A stretch of 64,000 nucleotides of DNA from Bifidobacterium psychraerophilum (GTDB lineage: Bacteria > Actinomycetota > Actinomycetes > Actinomycetales > Bifidobacteriaceae): contig NZ_JGZI01000010.1 in the NCBI RefSeq assembly GCF_000741705.1, forward strand, positions 620,001 to 684,000, in the 5' to 3' direction. Position 1 is the stretch's first letter. The number at the start of each line of letters is the position of its first letter. Below the pieces are notes generated by a model, which saw only the letters and a list, made by a program, of their open reading frames with translations, was not told the origin of the DNA and searched no databases. The translations under genes and the position numbers were made by a program. Shown piece by piece: positions 54,704 through 64,000 of this stretch.

Positions 54704-55435
54704 TCACTCGTTGGCGGTGCCTGCCGCATGCCCGCCCGAACCGGAACGCGTATGGCGGGCGATGATGGCCATTGCCGATTCGTCGCTCAGCTCGTCGGTA
54801 TCGCTCACACTGTAGCCGTCAACCTGCACCATGCTCAGATTCGATGCGCCGATCAGCAGATCCTCGACGCAGGATGACGTGGAGGCGAACAGAACCGGCG
54901 GGGAGAAGGACTCCCCCGCGTGTCCGTTCAGCCATAACGTCGCTTCAAGTTTGTCGGCACGATTCACGGCGAGCACCGCAGAGAGACCCGAAACCACTGA
55001 GGTCAGATCCCTGGCGCATGTCTCCGGTTCATCACCGTCAAGGGCACGCAGCACGGCGAAGGCGCCTTCCGGTGTGTCGATGCAATCCGCATCGATGCCC
55101 GCGAGCCTGCAGAAGGCGGCGAGCAGCTCACCCGAGGACAATCTGGTGATCAGGGTCGCGATTTTGGCCTTGTTGCCGATCAGGCCTTCCAGCTCATCAT
55201 CGAAGTCGATGCCTTCACCGGAGGCATCCCCGGAAGTCTGGGGATCGGATGCCTGATGATCCTGCTCCGTCGTATTCGCCGATGCACCGTCATCCGGTCG
55301 GGACGCGCCGTCATCATCTGCGTTGAGCTCCTCTTCGAAGCCTGCGAGCGCCGCCTCTATCTCCTCATCGGTCAGATGACGCTCTCCTTCGGGATCCTGC
55401 GACGATCCCCGTCGTCCGTCATCCTTCTCGCTCAC
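54704..55435 (-). CDS. Unknown protein embedded in the his operon
   Basis: No family recognised. 243 residues: acidic disordered N-terminus ([20 protein letters not shown] then Ser/Asp/Gln-rich to about 80), then a compact folded part with [40 protein letters not shown] and [20 protein letters not shown]. The GTG start overlaps the hisB stop (GTGA), and hisH follows 14 bases later, so it is translated with His enzymes. Confidence 0.75.
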   Translation of the reverse strand: MSEKDDGRRGSSQDPEGERHLTDEEIEAALAGFEEELNADDDGASRPDDGASANTTEQDHQASDPQTSGDASGEGIDFDDELEGLIGNKAKIATLITRLSSGELLAAFCRLAGIDADCIDTPEGAFAVLRALDGDEPETCARDLTSVVSGLSAVLAVNRADKLEATLWLNGHAGESFSPPVLFASTSSCVEDLLIGASNLSMVQVDGYSVSDTDELSDESAMAIIARHTRSGSGGHAAGTANE

Positions 55436-56031
55436 AATGCACCCTTGGTGCTGGGAATGCCCGTTACCCTGGGGTCCATTTCGACGGCTCCGCGCAGGGC
55501 ACGTGCCAGGGCCTTGAATTCCGCCTCGGCAATATGATGGGGATCCCGCCCTGCCAGCAGCGTCAGATGCAGGCAGATACCCGCGTGGAAGGCTATCGAT
55601 TCCATGACGTGACGTACCAATGAGCCGGTGAAGTGCCCGCCGATCATCGCATATTCGAAGCCTTCGGGTTCACCTGTGCAGACCGCGTAGGGACGGCCGG
55701 AGATATCGACCACGGCTGTGGCCAAAGCCTCGTCAAGAGGCACCGTCGCATCGGCGAAACGGCGGATGCCGCGCTTGTCTCCGAGCGCCTGTTTCAAAGC
55801 CTCGCCGAAGACGATGGCGATGTCCTCCACCGTGTGATGCGCATCGATGTCGGTATCCCCACTTGCCTTGATCGACAGATCTATCAGGGAGTGCTTGCCC
55901 AGTGCAGTCATCATATGGTTGTAGAACGGTACGCTGGTCTGAATGTCCGTAGCGCCCGTGCCATCCAGGTTCAGGCTCAGCTCGACCTGTGATTCGCTGG
56001 TGATGCGCGTTATCGAGGCTGTTCTGTCCAT
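55432..56031 (-). CDS. hisB: Imidazoleglycerol-phosphate dehydratase
   Basis: Monofunctional dehydratase of 199 residues. Metal-binding repeats [19 protein letters not shown] and [19 protein letters not shown], with substrate-contact [26 protein letters not shown] stands before ATG 56031; the longer frame to 56070 has no support. It follows hisC after 114 bases. Confidence 0.96.
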   Translation of the reverse strand: MDRTASITRITSESQVELSLNLDGTGATDIQTSVPFYNHMMTALGKHSLIDLSIKASGDTDIDAHHTVEDIAIVFGEALKQALGDKRGIRRFADATVPLDEALATAVVDISGRPYAVCTGEPEGFEYAMIGGHFTGSLVRHVMESIAFHAGICLHLTLLAGRDPHHIAEAEFKALARALRGAVEMDPRVTGIPSTKGAL

Positions 56032-56145
56032 GGTCTCTCCTTTGTAACGATACCCACTGGTACCCAGCATAACGAGCCGATACTACAGTCGGTCGCCGTT
56101 GTCCGGTCCTCCCGGGTGCCGCGACGCCATAGGTCGGCGGGTACG

Positions 56146-57303
56146 CTACGCCTGGTCGTGCAGAGCAAGGACCTCGGTGAAGGCCTGTCGGAAGCGGGCC
56201 ATCTCCTCATCCGTGCCCATGCATACGCGCAGCCAGCCTTCCGGCCCGACCACGCGGATGAGGACCCCACGGTCCAGCAGATCCTGGAATATCGTCTCCC
56301 GCCGCTCGAAGGTGCCGAAGAGCACGAAGTTCGAACCCGAGGGTGCGACTCGGATATTCTCGCCATGATAGTGCTGCTGGGCGAGCCACGAGGCCGTCTG
56401 TTCCCTGGTCTGCCTGAGATGCGCGACGGTGCTCAGCTGCTCATCGGTGTGTTCGAAGGCGGCGAGCGCCGCGGCCTGGGTGACCGCGCTGAGGTGGTAC
56501 GGCATGCGCACGATGCGCACCGCATCTATGATGCCCTCGTCGGCGGCAAGGTAGCCGACACGTGCACCTGCGAAGGCGAAGGCTTTCGACATGGTCCGGC
56601 TCACGGCCAGATTGTGGTGTTTGGGGACCAGGCTCACCGCGGATGGTGTTCCCGGATCACGGAATTCCACATAGGCCTCATCGACGATGAGGATCGGGTG
56701 CGCACCTTCCGGGGCCCCGGTGACCGGAGCCTGTTCGCAGGCGGCGAGCAGGGCCTCGATCTCGTCGTGTGGCAGCACCGTTCCGGTCGGATTGTTCGGA
56801 CTGGTCACCAGAACCATCGAGGGGCCGTACTCGTTGATGGCATCGATCGTACGATCCACGTCAAGGGTGAAATCCTCATGGCGATGCGCGAGTTTCCATG
56901 TGGTGAAGGTGTCGCGGGCGTATTCCGGGTACATCGAGTATGTCGGGTCGCATCCCAGCGCCGTGCGTCCGGGGCCGCCGAAGGCCTGGAAGAGCTGCAG
57001 CATGATCTCGTTGGAGCCGTTGGCACCCCAGAGCTGCTCGACGCGCAGGCGCGTGCCGGATTCCTTGGCGAGGTAGTCGCTGAAGGCCTGACGCAACTCG
57101 ATATGCTCCCTATCGGGGTATCGGTTCAGCTCGGCCGCGATGGAAGCGACCCGCTGTGCGATGCTGCTGACCACGTCAGGCTCAAGCGGATAGGGGTTCT
57201 CGTTGACATTCAGGCATACCGGTACGTCCAGTTGAGGCGCCCCATAGGGCTCCTCACCCAGCAGATCGTTGCGCAGCGGGATGCTGGAGGGGATGGCGCT
57301 CAT
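56146..57303 (-). CDS. hisC: Histidinol-phosphate aminotransferase
   Basis: PLP enzyme, fold type I, 385 residues. N-terminal LNVNENPYPLEPDVV, LWGANGSNEIMLQLFQAFG, TSPNNPTGTVLP, and the PLP Lys in SRTMSKAFAFAGARVGYLAA. The start overlaps the hisD stop (ATGA). Confidence 0.95.
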   Translation of the reverse strand: MSAIPSSIPLRNDLLGEEPYGAPQLDVPVCLNVNENPYPLEPDVVSSIAQRVASIAAELNRYPDREHIELRQAFSDYLAKESGTRLRVEQLWGANGSNEIMLQLFQAFGGPGRTALGCDPTYSMYPEYARDTFTTWKLAHRHEDFTLDVDRTIDAINEYGPSMVLVTSPNNPTGTVLPHDEIEALLAACEQAPVTGAPEGAHPILIVDEAYVEFRDPGTPSAVSLVPKHHNLAVSRTMSKAFAFAGARVGYLAADEGIIDAVRIVRMPYHLSAVTQAAALAAFEHTDEQLSTVAHLRQTREQTASWLAQQHYHGENIRVAPSGSNFVLFGTFERRETIFQDLLDRGVLIRVVGPEGWLRVCMGTDEEMARFRQAFTEVLALHDQA

Positions 57304-58682
57304 AGCAGGCCCGCCTCCTGTTCCTGCTGGCGAAGCGTGGCTTTGTCATAGGGATCGTCGATGAAACGGCTCAGCACGCATTCACCGTGTCCCGGCAGAT
57401 CCTCGCTCACCGCGAAGGCGTTGATCCGGGAAGCCAGGACCTTCAGCCCCTCTTCGTCATATTCGATCACTTCGACCGGCTTCATGAAGGTGTGCACGCC
57501 GAGGCCGCTCGCGAAGCGTGCGGTCCCACCTGTCGGCAGCACGTGGTTCGAACCGGACATGTAATCACCAAGCGGGACCGGGGAATACGGCCCGCGGAAG
57601 ATGGCTCCGGCATTCGTGATCCTCGCGATCACGGCGTCCGCATCCTTCGTCTGAATCTCAAGATGTTCGGCGGCATAGGCATTCGCCACCTCAATGGACT
57701 GGTCGATGCCGTCGGTCAGGATGATGCCCGACTGGCTTCCCGCCAGTGATGTCGTCACACGCTCGGCATGCTCCGTGCGCGGAACCCGGTGCAGCAGACT
57801 CTCCTGCACGCGCTGGGCCAGTGCCTCGTCATCGACGATGAGCACGGAACCCGCAAGCTCGTCATGTTCGGCCTGGCCGATGAGATCGGCAGCGAGCCAT
57901 TCGGGATTGGCGCCCGAATCCGCGACTATGGCGATTTCCGTCGGCCCGGCGACGGCATCGATGCCGACGAAGCCGGATACCAGACGCTTTGCCGTCGCGA
58001 CGAAGATGTTGCCTGGGCCGGTGATCTTGTCCACCGGGTCGCAGAGCACGTCGCCATCCTGTGGCAGCGAGCCCTTCGCACCGTATGCGAACATCGCGAT
58101 GGCCTGCGCCCCGCCCACCGCATAGACCTCATCGACACCGAGTATGGCGCATGTCGCCAGGATGGTCCCGTTCGGCAGCCCCTCCTCCGAGGTTTTGGAC
58201 GGTGGCGTCGCGATCGCCAGGGATTGGACGCCCGCGGCCTGTGCCGGCACCACGTTCATGATCACCGAGCTCGGGTATACGGCCTTGCCTCCAGGAACAT
58301 AGAGTCCGACGCGCTGCACCGGAATCCAACGCTCGGAGACCCTGGCCCCCGGGGCCAGATCCGTGTGGAAAGCTTCAGGAACCTGGGACGCGCTGACGGC
58401 CCGGGAACGCCTGACCGACTCCTCGATGGCGAGCTTGACCTCGGGATCGAGCTCCTCCAACGCCTGTTGGAGTTTCTCCTGAGGAACGCGGAGATTCGTG
58501 GGCCGCACGCCGTCGAAGCGTTCGCCGAAATCCCTGAGCGCCGCCGCGCCGCGTTGATGGACCTCATCAAGAATCGGTTGCACCAGTTCCGCGGCCTCAT
58601 GCGTGCCCATCTGGGCCCTTGGCATCGCCTGCAGCAGTTCGGAGCGCGTGAGCCTCTGCCCGCGCAAATCAATGGTTCTCAT
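57300..58682 (-). CDS. hisD: Histidinol dehydrogenase
   Basis: NAD- and zinc-dependent last step of histidine synthesis, about 460 residues. AVYPSSVIMNVVPAQAAGV, GGAQAIAMFAYG, GPGNIFVATAKRLV, the signature GPTEIAIVADSGANPEWLAA and DLIGQAEHDE, and C-terminal LGVHTFMKPVEVIEYD. The family begins MRTIDLRG, so ATG 58682 is used; ATG 58697 and TTG 58721 are possible earlier starts. It is 73 bases after dnaE with no terminator in between. Confidence 0.94.
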   Translation of the reverse strand: MRTIDLRGQRLTRSELLQAMPRAQMGTHEAAELVQPILDEVHQRGAAALRDFGERFDGVRPTNLRVPQEKLQQALEELDPEVKLAIEESVRRSRAVSASQVPEAFHTDLAPGARVSERWIPVQRVGLYVPGGKAVYPSSVIMNVVPAQAAGVQSLAIATPPSKTSEEGLPNGTILATCAILGVDEVYAVGGAQAIAMFAYGAKGSLPQDGDVLCDPVDKITGPGNIFVATAKRLVSGFVGIDAVAGPTEIAIVADSGANPEWLAADLIGQAEHDELAGSVLIVDDEALAQRVQESLLHRVPRTEHAERVTTSLAGSQSGIILTDGIDQSIEVANAYAAEHLEIQTKDADAVIARITNAGAIFRGPYSPVPLGDYMSGSNHVLPTGGTARFASGLGVHTFMKPVEVIEYDEEGLKVLASRINAFAVSEDLPGHGECVLSRFIDDPYDKATLRQQEQEAGLL

Positions 58683-58755
58683 GAGATTGTCCGTCATAAT
58701 ACTGATGTTAGATTCCACCAATGACGAAGCGGCACGACCATGTTGGCGCAGGCGC

Positions 58756-61700
58756 TCAGGCTGCGGTCAGACAGGAGGGTCCGAAAATCGTTTTGATCTC
58801 GGCGAAGAGGCTGGTGTCACGTTTGATCCGGTATCCATCACCGAATGTCATCACCGTGGCATCGCCTTTGGCGTTCACCACCAGCAGCTTGACCTCGCAG
58901 TAGCCCGGGTGCGAACGCAGTATATCGCTGAGCTGCTTCATCCTCATGCCGTCCAAGGCGACGGGTGGCAGTGCGATCATCAGAGGACGTTCATCGACGG
59001 AATCCAGGGTGGGTTTCTCCATCTCCGTCGCCCGCATCGAGACCGTTTCCTCGCGCAGCTCGATCTGCCCTCTGACGCATACGACGGTATCCACGGCCAA
59101 CTCCGCGGCATTGGCCTCATACACCTTGCCGAAGAACATGCATTGGATGGAGCTTTCCAGATCCTCCACCGTGACGATGGCCCAGGCGTTGCCTTTCTTC
59201 GACACACGGCGGTCCACGCCGGTTATCAGACCGGCGATGGTTATCATCTGGCCTTCGCCCATCGTCTTGGCCTTATCGATGAGCTGGGCGATGGACATAT
59301 CGCGCAGACCGGCAAGCACCGAGGTCATGCCACTCAAAGGGTGGTCGGAGACATACAGACCCAGCATCTCCCGCTCGAAATTCAGCTTCGTCGGCTTGTC
59401 CCATTCCTCGATGTCCGGGACGGTGACAGCGGCATCCCCCATCGCATCATCCGATTCGTCGGCCCCGGCATCCGCGAAGAGATCGAACTGTCCCTCGGCC
59501 TGCTTGCGTTTCAACGGAACCAGGGAGTCTATGGCGACCTCATGGATCTGGTACAGGGCGCGCCTGTTGGGGTCAATGGCGTCGAATGCCCCCGCTTTGA
59601 TCAGGGATTCCAAGGATCGGCGATTCAGGACGTTCAATGAGACCCTTCGCACGAAATCAACGAAATTCACATAATGCCCGTGCGGACCTTCACGTTCGGA
59701 GACGATATCCGCAACCACCTTGTCACCGACATTGCGGATGGCCCCCAGCCCGAAGCGCACCACGTCGCCGACTGCCGAATACTCGGAGACCGACTCGTTC
59801 ACATCGGGAGGGAGCACCTGGATGCCCATGCGCCTGGCCTCGCCGAGGTACAGGGCCGTCTTGTCCTTGTTGGTGCGTTCGTTCTGCAGCAGGGCCGCCA
59901 TGAATTCAACGGGATAATGGGTTTTCAGATAGGCGGTCCAGTAGGAGATCATGCCGTAGGCCGCGGAATGCGCCTTGTTGAAGGCATATCCGGAGAAAGG
60001 CACCAGAATATCCCAGACGGCCTGTGCGGCCTGCTCCGAATACCCGTGCTCCTTCATACCGGCGAAGAAGGGCACCCGCTCCTTGGCCAGCACTTCGGGC
60101 TTCTTCTTACCCATCGCTCGACGCAGCACATCAGCCTTGCCCAATGAGTAACCAGCCAAGATCCTCGCGGCGGACTGCACCTGCTCCTGGTAGACGATCA
60201 GGCCGTAGGTCTCGTCGAGCACGTCCTTCAACGGTTCCTCGACCTCGGGATGGATCGGGACGATGTTCTGCAAACCGTTCTTGCGCTTGGCGTAGTTGGT
60301 GTGCGAGTTCATATCCATAGGACCGGGGCGGTACAGTGCGATCAATGCCGAGATGTCGTTGAAGTTATCCGGTCGCAGGGTCTTGAGCAGGGATCGCATG
60401 CCGTCGCCATCGAGCTGGAACACACCCAGCGTATCGCCACGGGACAGGAGCTGGTAGGTTTCCTTGTCATCCAACGGGATCTGCTGGATCGTGATCTCTT
60501 CCTTGCCGTTGCGCACGATGTTCTTCAGCGTGTCACGGATGACCGTGAGATTGGAAAGCCCGAGGAAATCCATCTTGACCAAGCCCAGGGTTTCACAGGT
60601 GTGGTATTCGAAGGTGGTCGTCACGGTGCCGTCGTTGCGTTCCATCAGCGGCGAGGTATCGGTGATCGGGTTGGATGCCATAATCGTCGCGCAGGCGTGC
60701 ACACCGGTCTGGCGGATCATGCCCTCGATGCCCTTCGCCTCTTCGGTGATGCGTTTGACATCGGGATCGGAATCGTACAGATCACGGAACTCACGGGCCT
60801 CCGGGTAACGTTTCGACTTCTCGTTGAAGATGTCCTTGAGGCTCATGTCCTTGCCGTTCACGGAGGGCGGCAGCGCCTTGGTGACACGGTCTCCCATCGC
60901 GAATTCGTAGTCCATGATGCGTGCCGAATCCTTCAGGGCCTGCTTGGTCTTGATCGTGCCGTAGGTCACGCATTGGGCGACCTTGTCGCTGCCGTATTTG
61001 CGCCCGACGTAAGCGAGCACGCGCATACGGCCTTCCGGATCGAAATCCACATCGATATCAGGCAGCGAGACGCGCTCCGGGTTCAGGAAGCGTTCGAAGA
61101 TCAGACCGTGCTCGATGGGGTCAAGCTCGGTGATGCCCATCGCGTAGGCCACCATCGAACCTGCCGCCGAGCCACGACCGGGGCCCACCATGATGCCGTT
61201 CTCCTTGGCCCAGTTGATGTAGTCGGCGACCACGAGGAAGTAGCCCGCGAACTGCATCTGGCAGATGACACCGCATTCGTAGTCGGCCTGTTGCACGACG
61301 CTCTGCGGCACACCATCGGGATAGCGCTTGGTGAGCCCCTCCTCCACCTGGTGCAGGAAGAGCGAGGTCTCGTCCCATCCTTCCGGGCACTCGAAACGCG
61401 GCATGAAGGCGCCGTCCTCATGGTCGTCGAACATCACATTGCAGCGTTCGGCTATATCGAGCGTATGGTCGCAGGCTTCAGGAAACTCCTTGAACAGTTC
61501 GCGCATCTCCTGGGCGGTTTTGATGTAGTAGCCGCTGCCATCGAATTTGAATCTGCCGGGTTCATCGAGGCGCGAGCCTGAATTGATGCAGAGCAGTGCG
61601 TCCTGTGCCGAGGCATCATGCTCATGCACATAGTGCGAATCATTGGTCGCCAGCAGAGGAGCATTGAGCTGCTTCGCGATGCGCAGCAGATCCTTGGTCA

Positions 61701-62316
61701 CCCTGCTTTCGATTTCGAGACCATGATCCATCAACTCGACGTAGTAGTTCTCCCTGCCGAAAATATCCTGGAACTCCGAGGCCGCCCTCAACGCCTCGTC
61801 ATACTGACCCAGGCGCAGGCGCGTCTGCACGATTCCCGATGGGCATCCTGTGGTGGCTATCACGCCTTTGGAATGGCGGGAAAGCACCTCTTTGTCCATA
61901 CGCGGCCATTTGCCGACCAGACCCTCAAGATTGGCGATCGAGGAGGCCTTCATCAGATTCACCAGGCCCTCATCGTTGCTGGCAAGCAGGGTCATATGGG
62001 TGATGAAACCGCCACCCGATACATCGTCGGAGCGCTGCGCCTCGGTGCCCCACCGTACGCGGGTCTTGTCCTGACGGGAGGTTTCGGGCGTCACATAGGC
62101 TTCGATGCCGATGATGGGTTTCACACCCGCCTGCACCGCCGTGCTCCACATCTCATAGGCACCGTGCATATTGCCGTGATCGGTTATGGCGATGGCGGGC
62201 TGGCCGAGTTCCTTGACCTGTTCGACCAGATCTGGGATGCGTGATGCACCGTCGAGCATCGAGTAATGGGTGTGTGTATGCAGATGAACGAAGCTGGAAT
62301 CGACGGAGGAAGTCAT
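58756..62316 (-). CDS. dnaE: DNA polymerase III alpha subunit
   Basis: Replicative polymerase of 1186 residues. N-terminal PHP domain (VHLHTHTHYSMLDGASR), polymerase core with GPGRGSAAGSMVAYAMG and the catalytic aspartates in LPDIDVDFDPEGR, helix-hairpin-helix and C-terminal OB fold (ITIAGLITGVDRRVSKKG). ATG 62316 has GAGGG close upstream; TTG 62343 is an alternative. It lies 120 bases after the pseudouridine synthase gene. Confidence 0.96.
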   Translation of the reverse strand: MTSSVDSSFVHLHTHTHYSMLDGASRIPDLVEQVKELGQPAIAITDHGNMHGAYEMWSTAVQAGVKPIIGIEAYVTPETSRQDKTRVRWGTEAQRSDDVSGGGFITHMTLLASNDEGLVNLMKASSIANLEGLVGKWPRMDKEVLSRHSKGVIATTGCPSGIVQTRLRLGQYDEALRAASEFQDIFGRENYYVELMDHGLEIESRVTKDLLRIAKQLNAPLLATNDSHYVHEHDASAQDALLCINSGSRLDEPGRFKFDGSGYYIKTAQEMRELFKEFPEACDHTLDIAERCNVMFDDHEDGAFMPRFECPEGWDETSLFLHQVEEGLTKRYPDGVPQSVVQQADYECGVICQMQFAGYFLVVADYINWAKENGIMVGPGRGSAAGSMVAYAMGITELDPIEHGLIFERFLNPERVSLPDIDVDFDPEGRMRVLAYVGRKYGSDKVAQCVTYGTIKTKQALKDSARIMDYEFAMGDRVTKALPPSVNGKDMSLKDIFNEKSKRYPEAREFRDLYDSDPDVKRITEEAKGIEGMIRQTGVHACATIMASNPITDTSPLMERNDGTVTTTFEYHTCETLGLVKMDFLGLSNLTVIRDTLKNIVRNGKEEITIQQIPLDDKETYQLLSRGDTLGVFQLDGDGMRSLLKTLRPDNFNDISALIALYRPGPMDMNSHTNYAKRKNGLQNIVPIHPEVEEPLKDVLDETYGLIVYQEQVQSAARILAGYSLGKADVLRRAMGKKKPEVLAKERVPFFAGMKEHGYSEQAAQAVWDILVPFSGYAFNKAHSAAYGMISYWTAYLKTHYPVEFMAALLQNERTNKDKTALYLGEARRMGIQVLPPDVNESVSEYSAVGDVVRFGLGAIRNVGDKVVADIVSEREGPHGHYVNFVDFVRRVSLNVLNRRSLESLIKAGAFDAIDPNRRALYQIHEVAIDSLVPLKRKQAEGQFDLFADAGADESDDAMGDAAVTVPDIEEWDKPTKLNFEREMLGLYVSDHPLSGMTSVLAGLRDMSIAQLIDKAKTMGEGQMITIAGLITGVDRRVSKKGNAWAIVTVEDLESSIQCMFFGKVYEANAAELAVDTVVCVRGQIELREETVSMRATEMEKPTLDSVDERPLMIALPPVALDGMRMKQLSDILRSHPGYCEVKLLVVNAKGDATVMTFGDGYRIKRDTSLFAEIKTIFGPSCLTAA

Positions 62317-62436
62317 GCCCTCTAATCTAACAGCCCCACCCAATCATCCTGTGGTGAACGCTCCGGACAGCCGGTGCAATCTCGGGATGCACGGGCAGAC
62401 TGCGACCGTGCCCGAACGGTCTCTCCTGCGTGCCGT

Positions 62437-63360
62437 TCAGCGGCTATCCGGGCGCATGCGCACCATATCGAGCGCGTGCTGCAGATCCCTCGGATAGGTG
62501 GAGTCGACACGCGTCCACAGATGTGTTCGTGGATGGCGAAATTCCAGTCTCATCGCATGGAGCCACTGCCTGTCCAGTTCCAGCTCCTCCGCAAGGCGGG
62601 GATTCGCACCATACATGTGGTCGCCCACGAGCGGATGCCCGATGGATGAGAAATGGACGCGAATCTGATGCGTTCGTCCTGTTTCGAGATTGATGCTGGC
62701 CAGGGTCGCCACACCGAAACGTTCCAGCACATCCCAATGGGTGATGGCGGCTTTGCCGGATGGGGTGACCGTGAAGCGGAAATCCGATACCTTCGCCCTG
62801 CCTATCGGGGCCTCTATCGTGGCCTTGTCCTCATTGAGGTTCCCCTGGACCAGGGCATGGTAGGTCTTGACCACCTCATGCTCCGAGAACTGCCGGCGCA
62901 TCTCCTTGTATGCCAGTTCAGACTTGCACACCAGCATCAGGCCGCTCGTGCCCACATCAAGACGGCTGACGATGCCTTGCCGTCCTGCGGCGCCGTAACT
63001 GGTGATGTGCACTCCCCTGTTGAGCAGGCTACCGAGGACGGTCGGCCCGGTCCAACCCACCGAGGCATGGGCTGCCACGCCCACCGGCTTGTCGACCACC
63101 ACGATATCCTCGTCTTCGTAGACCACAGCCATGTCATCGGCTATCGGTTCCGGGGGCTGGCTGGGGTGTTCGAGATCGAGCTCGATCAGATCCCCGGTAT
63201 GCAGGCTTTTGGACTTCACCATCGGACGGTCCAACAGTCTGACCTGTTGCGAGTCGATGAGCTCCCCCGCCTTTGCCCGCGATATCCCAAGCATCTTCGC
63301 GAGGGCCACATCCATGCGTTTCCCGATCAGTGCGTCCGGGGCAGGAATGATCTTGCTCAT
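62437..63360 (-). CDS. RluA/RluD family pseudouridine synthase
   Basis: 307 residues. N-terminal S4 RNA-binding domain (KRMDVALAKMLGISRAKAGE), then the catalytic core with DIVVVDKPVGVAAHASV, the catalytic Asp in GIVSRLDVGTSGLMLV, KTYHALVQG and LETGRTHQIRVHFSSIGHPL. Domain order and position after lspA match RluD, which modifies 23S rRNA helix 69, but the target is not proven. Start overlaps the lspA stop (ATGA). Confidence 0.93.
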   Translation of the reverse strand: MSKIIPAPDALIGKRMDVALAKMLGISRAKAGELIDSQQVRLLDRPMVKSKSLHTGDLIELDLEHPSQPPEPIADDMAVVYEDEDIVVVDKPVGVAAHASVGWTGPTVLGSLLNRGVHITSYGAAGRQGIVSRLDVGTSGLMLVCKSELAYKEMRRQFSEHEVVKTYHALVQGNLNEDKATIEAPIGRAKVSDFRFTVTPSGKAAITHWDVLERFGVATLASINLETGRTHQIRVHFSSIGHPLVGDHMYGANPRLAEELELDRQWLHAMRLEFRHPRTHLWTRVDSTYPRDLQHALDMVRMRPDSR

Positions 63361-63926
63361 GAATCGCTTGGCCCGACGGCTTGCTCAGCCACGGCCGCTT
63401 CCTGACCGTCTTCGTGAGGCGCTGCCGCCTCGTCCCCGAAGGGAATGCCCTTGAACAGGGCCAGCACTATGCCCACGCCCGCAACCATCAGGATGATGTC
63501 GGCCACATTGCCCACCGACCAGCCATAATCGAGGAAGTCGACGACCTTGCCGTCGAGGAAACCCTGTGCATAGACGATGCGGTCGATGAGGTTGCCCATC
63601 GCACCGGAGAAGGCGAGAGCCAACAGCAGCGTCCACACCATCGAGCTCGTCCGGATCACCATGACGATCATGGCCAGGCAGGCCACGATGGCCACCAGCG
63701 AGATCACCCAGGTGTATCCCGATGCCAATCCCAGTGAAGCGCCGGGATTGCGCAGCAGGCGCAGGGAGAGGATGCCCGGGATGACGGGCACCGAATCGAG
63801 TGTTGAGAGTTTGGCAAGCGCCAATGCCTTGGTGACCTGGTCTATGCCAAGCGCGACGACGGTGACGCAAGCAAAGACGGCCACGCGCATGCGCAGCCGC
63901 CTAGCTGAATTTCCCTGAAGGGACAT
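63357..63926 (-). CDS. lspA: Lipoprotein signal peptidase
   Basis: Aspartyl membrane protease (189 residues) that cleaves prolipoproteins, such as the binding protein at 1798-3111. Four helices; motifs RNPGASLGLASG, GNLIDRIV with the first catalytic Asp, and NVADIILMVAG with the second. A 25-residue acidic C-terminal tail is extra. GAGG is nine bases before ATG 63926. Confidence 0.95.
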   Translation of the reverse strand: MSLQGNSARRLRMRVAVFACVTVVALGIDQVTKALALAKLSTLDSVPVIPGILSLRLLRNPGASLGLASGYTWVISLVAIVACLAMIVMVIRTSSMVWTLLLALAFSGAMGNLIDRIVYAQGFLDGKVVDFLDYGWSVGNVADIILMVAGVGIVLALFKGIPFGDEAAAPHEDGQEAAVAEQAVGPSDS

Positions 63927-63951
63927 AAATCATGACCTCACTGGTCTGCAA

Positions 63952-64000
63952 TCAGTGCTGGGAATCCTTGGATCCCTCGGATGGCTGATAGGAGTTGGTC
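63952..64000 (-). CDS. C-terminal tail of the gene upstream of lspA (partial)
   Basis: The leftward frame reads TNSYQPSEGSKDSQH then TGA at 63952-63954, 25 bases before lspA. Only 15 residues are visible. A hydrophilic tail in this position would suit a DivIVA/Wag31-like protein, a frequent lspA neighbour, but this is a guess; another frame stops at 63938. Confidence 0.4.
   Translation of the reverse strand, partial: TNSYQPSEGSKDSQH

Noticed and set aside
56116-57351. 411-codon open frame antisense to hisC
   Set aside because: Complement of a well-supported gene; composition and lack of start signal mark it as a shadow.
60250-61581. 443-codon open frame antisense to dnaE
   Set aside because: Lies wholly inside the dnaE polymerase core on the other strand; no motif or SD.

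Overview
The window looks like chromosome of a high-GC Gram-positive of the Bifidobacteriaceae, most probably Bifidobacterium. Support comes from the tmRNA tag AKSNRTEFALAA, a bifidobacterial-type L-lactate dehydrogenase, a dcw cluster with a MurE-like gene but no ftsZ, a PriA-type HisA inside a his operon, and the order lspA - pseudouridine synthase - dnaE. No species is named.

Layout. 1-7011: a carbohydrate uptake locus. A lipoprotein binding protein and two ABC permeases run left (the second permease is cut by the window edge). Divergent from them are a ROK repressor, a PfkB-type fructokinase and an MFS sugar permease. 7366-7760: ssrA (tmRNA) with its own terminator. 7761 to about 14868: an accessory island inserted at the ssrA 3' end. 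It has a truncated integrase next to ssrA, a broken RHH-like gene, an A-rich membrane-anchored ORF, a two-gene operon (membrane pentapeptide-repeat protein plus KAP P-loop NTPase), and a graveyard of IS30, trypsin-like protease and membrane-protein remnants. It closes with a diverged second copy of the ssrA 3' end and terminator. 15338-20501: TetR/MFS pair, membrane protein, CDP-alcohol phosphatidyltransferase, GNAT, MarC and a Dtd with an unusual acidic insertion.

20546-35151 (all leftward): the dcw cluster mraZ-rsmH-ftsL-ftsI-[MurE-like]-murF-mraY-murD-ftsW-murG-murC-ftsQ, mostly overlapping or closely spaced genes, headed by four 10-bp MraZ repeats. The gene in the murE slot has lost its ATP-binding and catalytic motifs. 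35306-41895: HelD/HelR-like helicase, serA, nrdR, a divergent SOS pair (LysM protein / lexA) sharing LexA boxes, and a CDF exporter. 42145-51706: ldh, hflX, a methyltransferase overlapping hrpA, a secreted hemagglutinin-like protein and a MagIII-like DNA glycosylase. 51769-58682: glnA and the his genes (hisD-hisC-hisB-unknown-hisH-priA). 58756-64000: dnaE, pseudouridine synthase, lspA and the tail of an upstream gene.

The parts most likely to hold undescribed biology are the KAP/pentapeptide module in the ssrA island, the retained pseudo-MurE in the dcw operon and the acidic insertion in Dtd. Most start sites were moved from the longest ORF to the codon with the best Shine-Dalgarno (SD) sequence. 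All functional calls rest on motif reading, with no database search.
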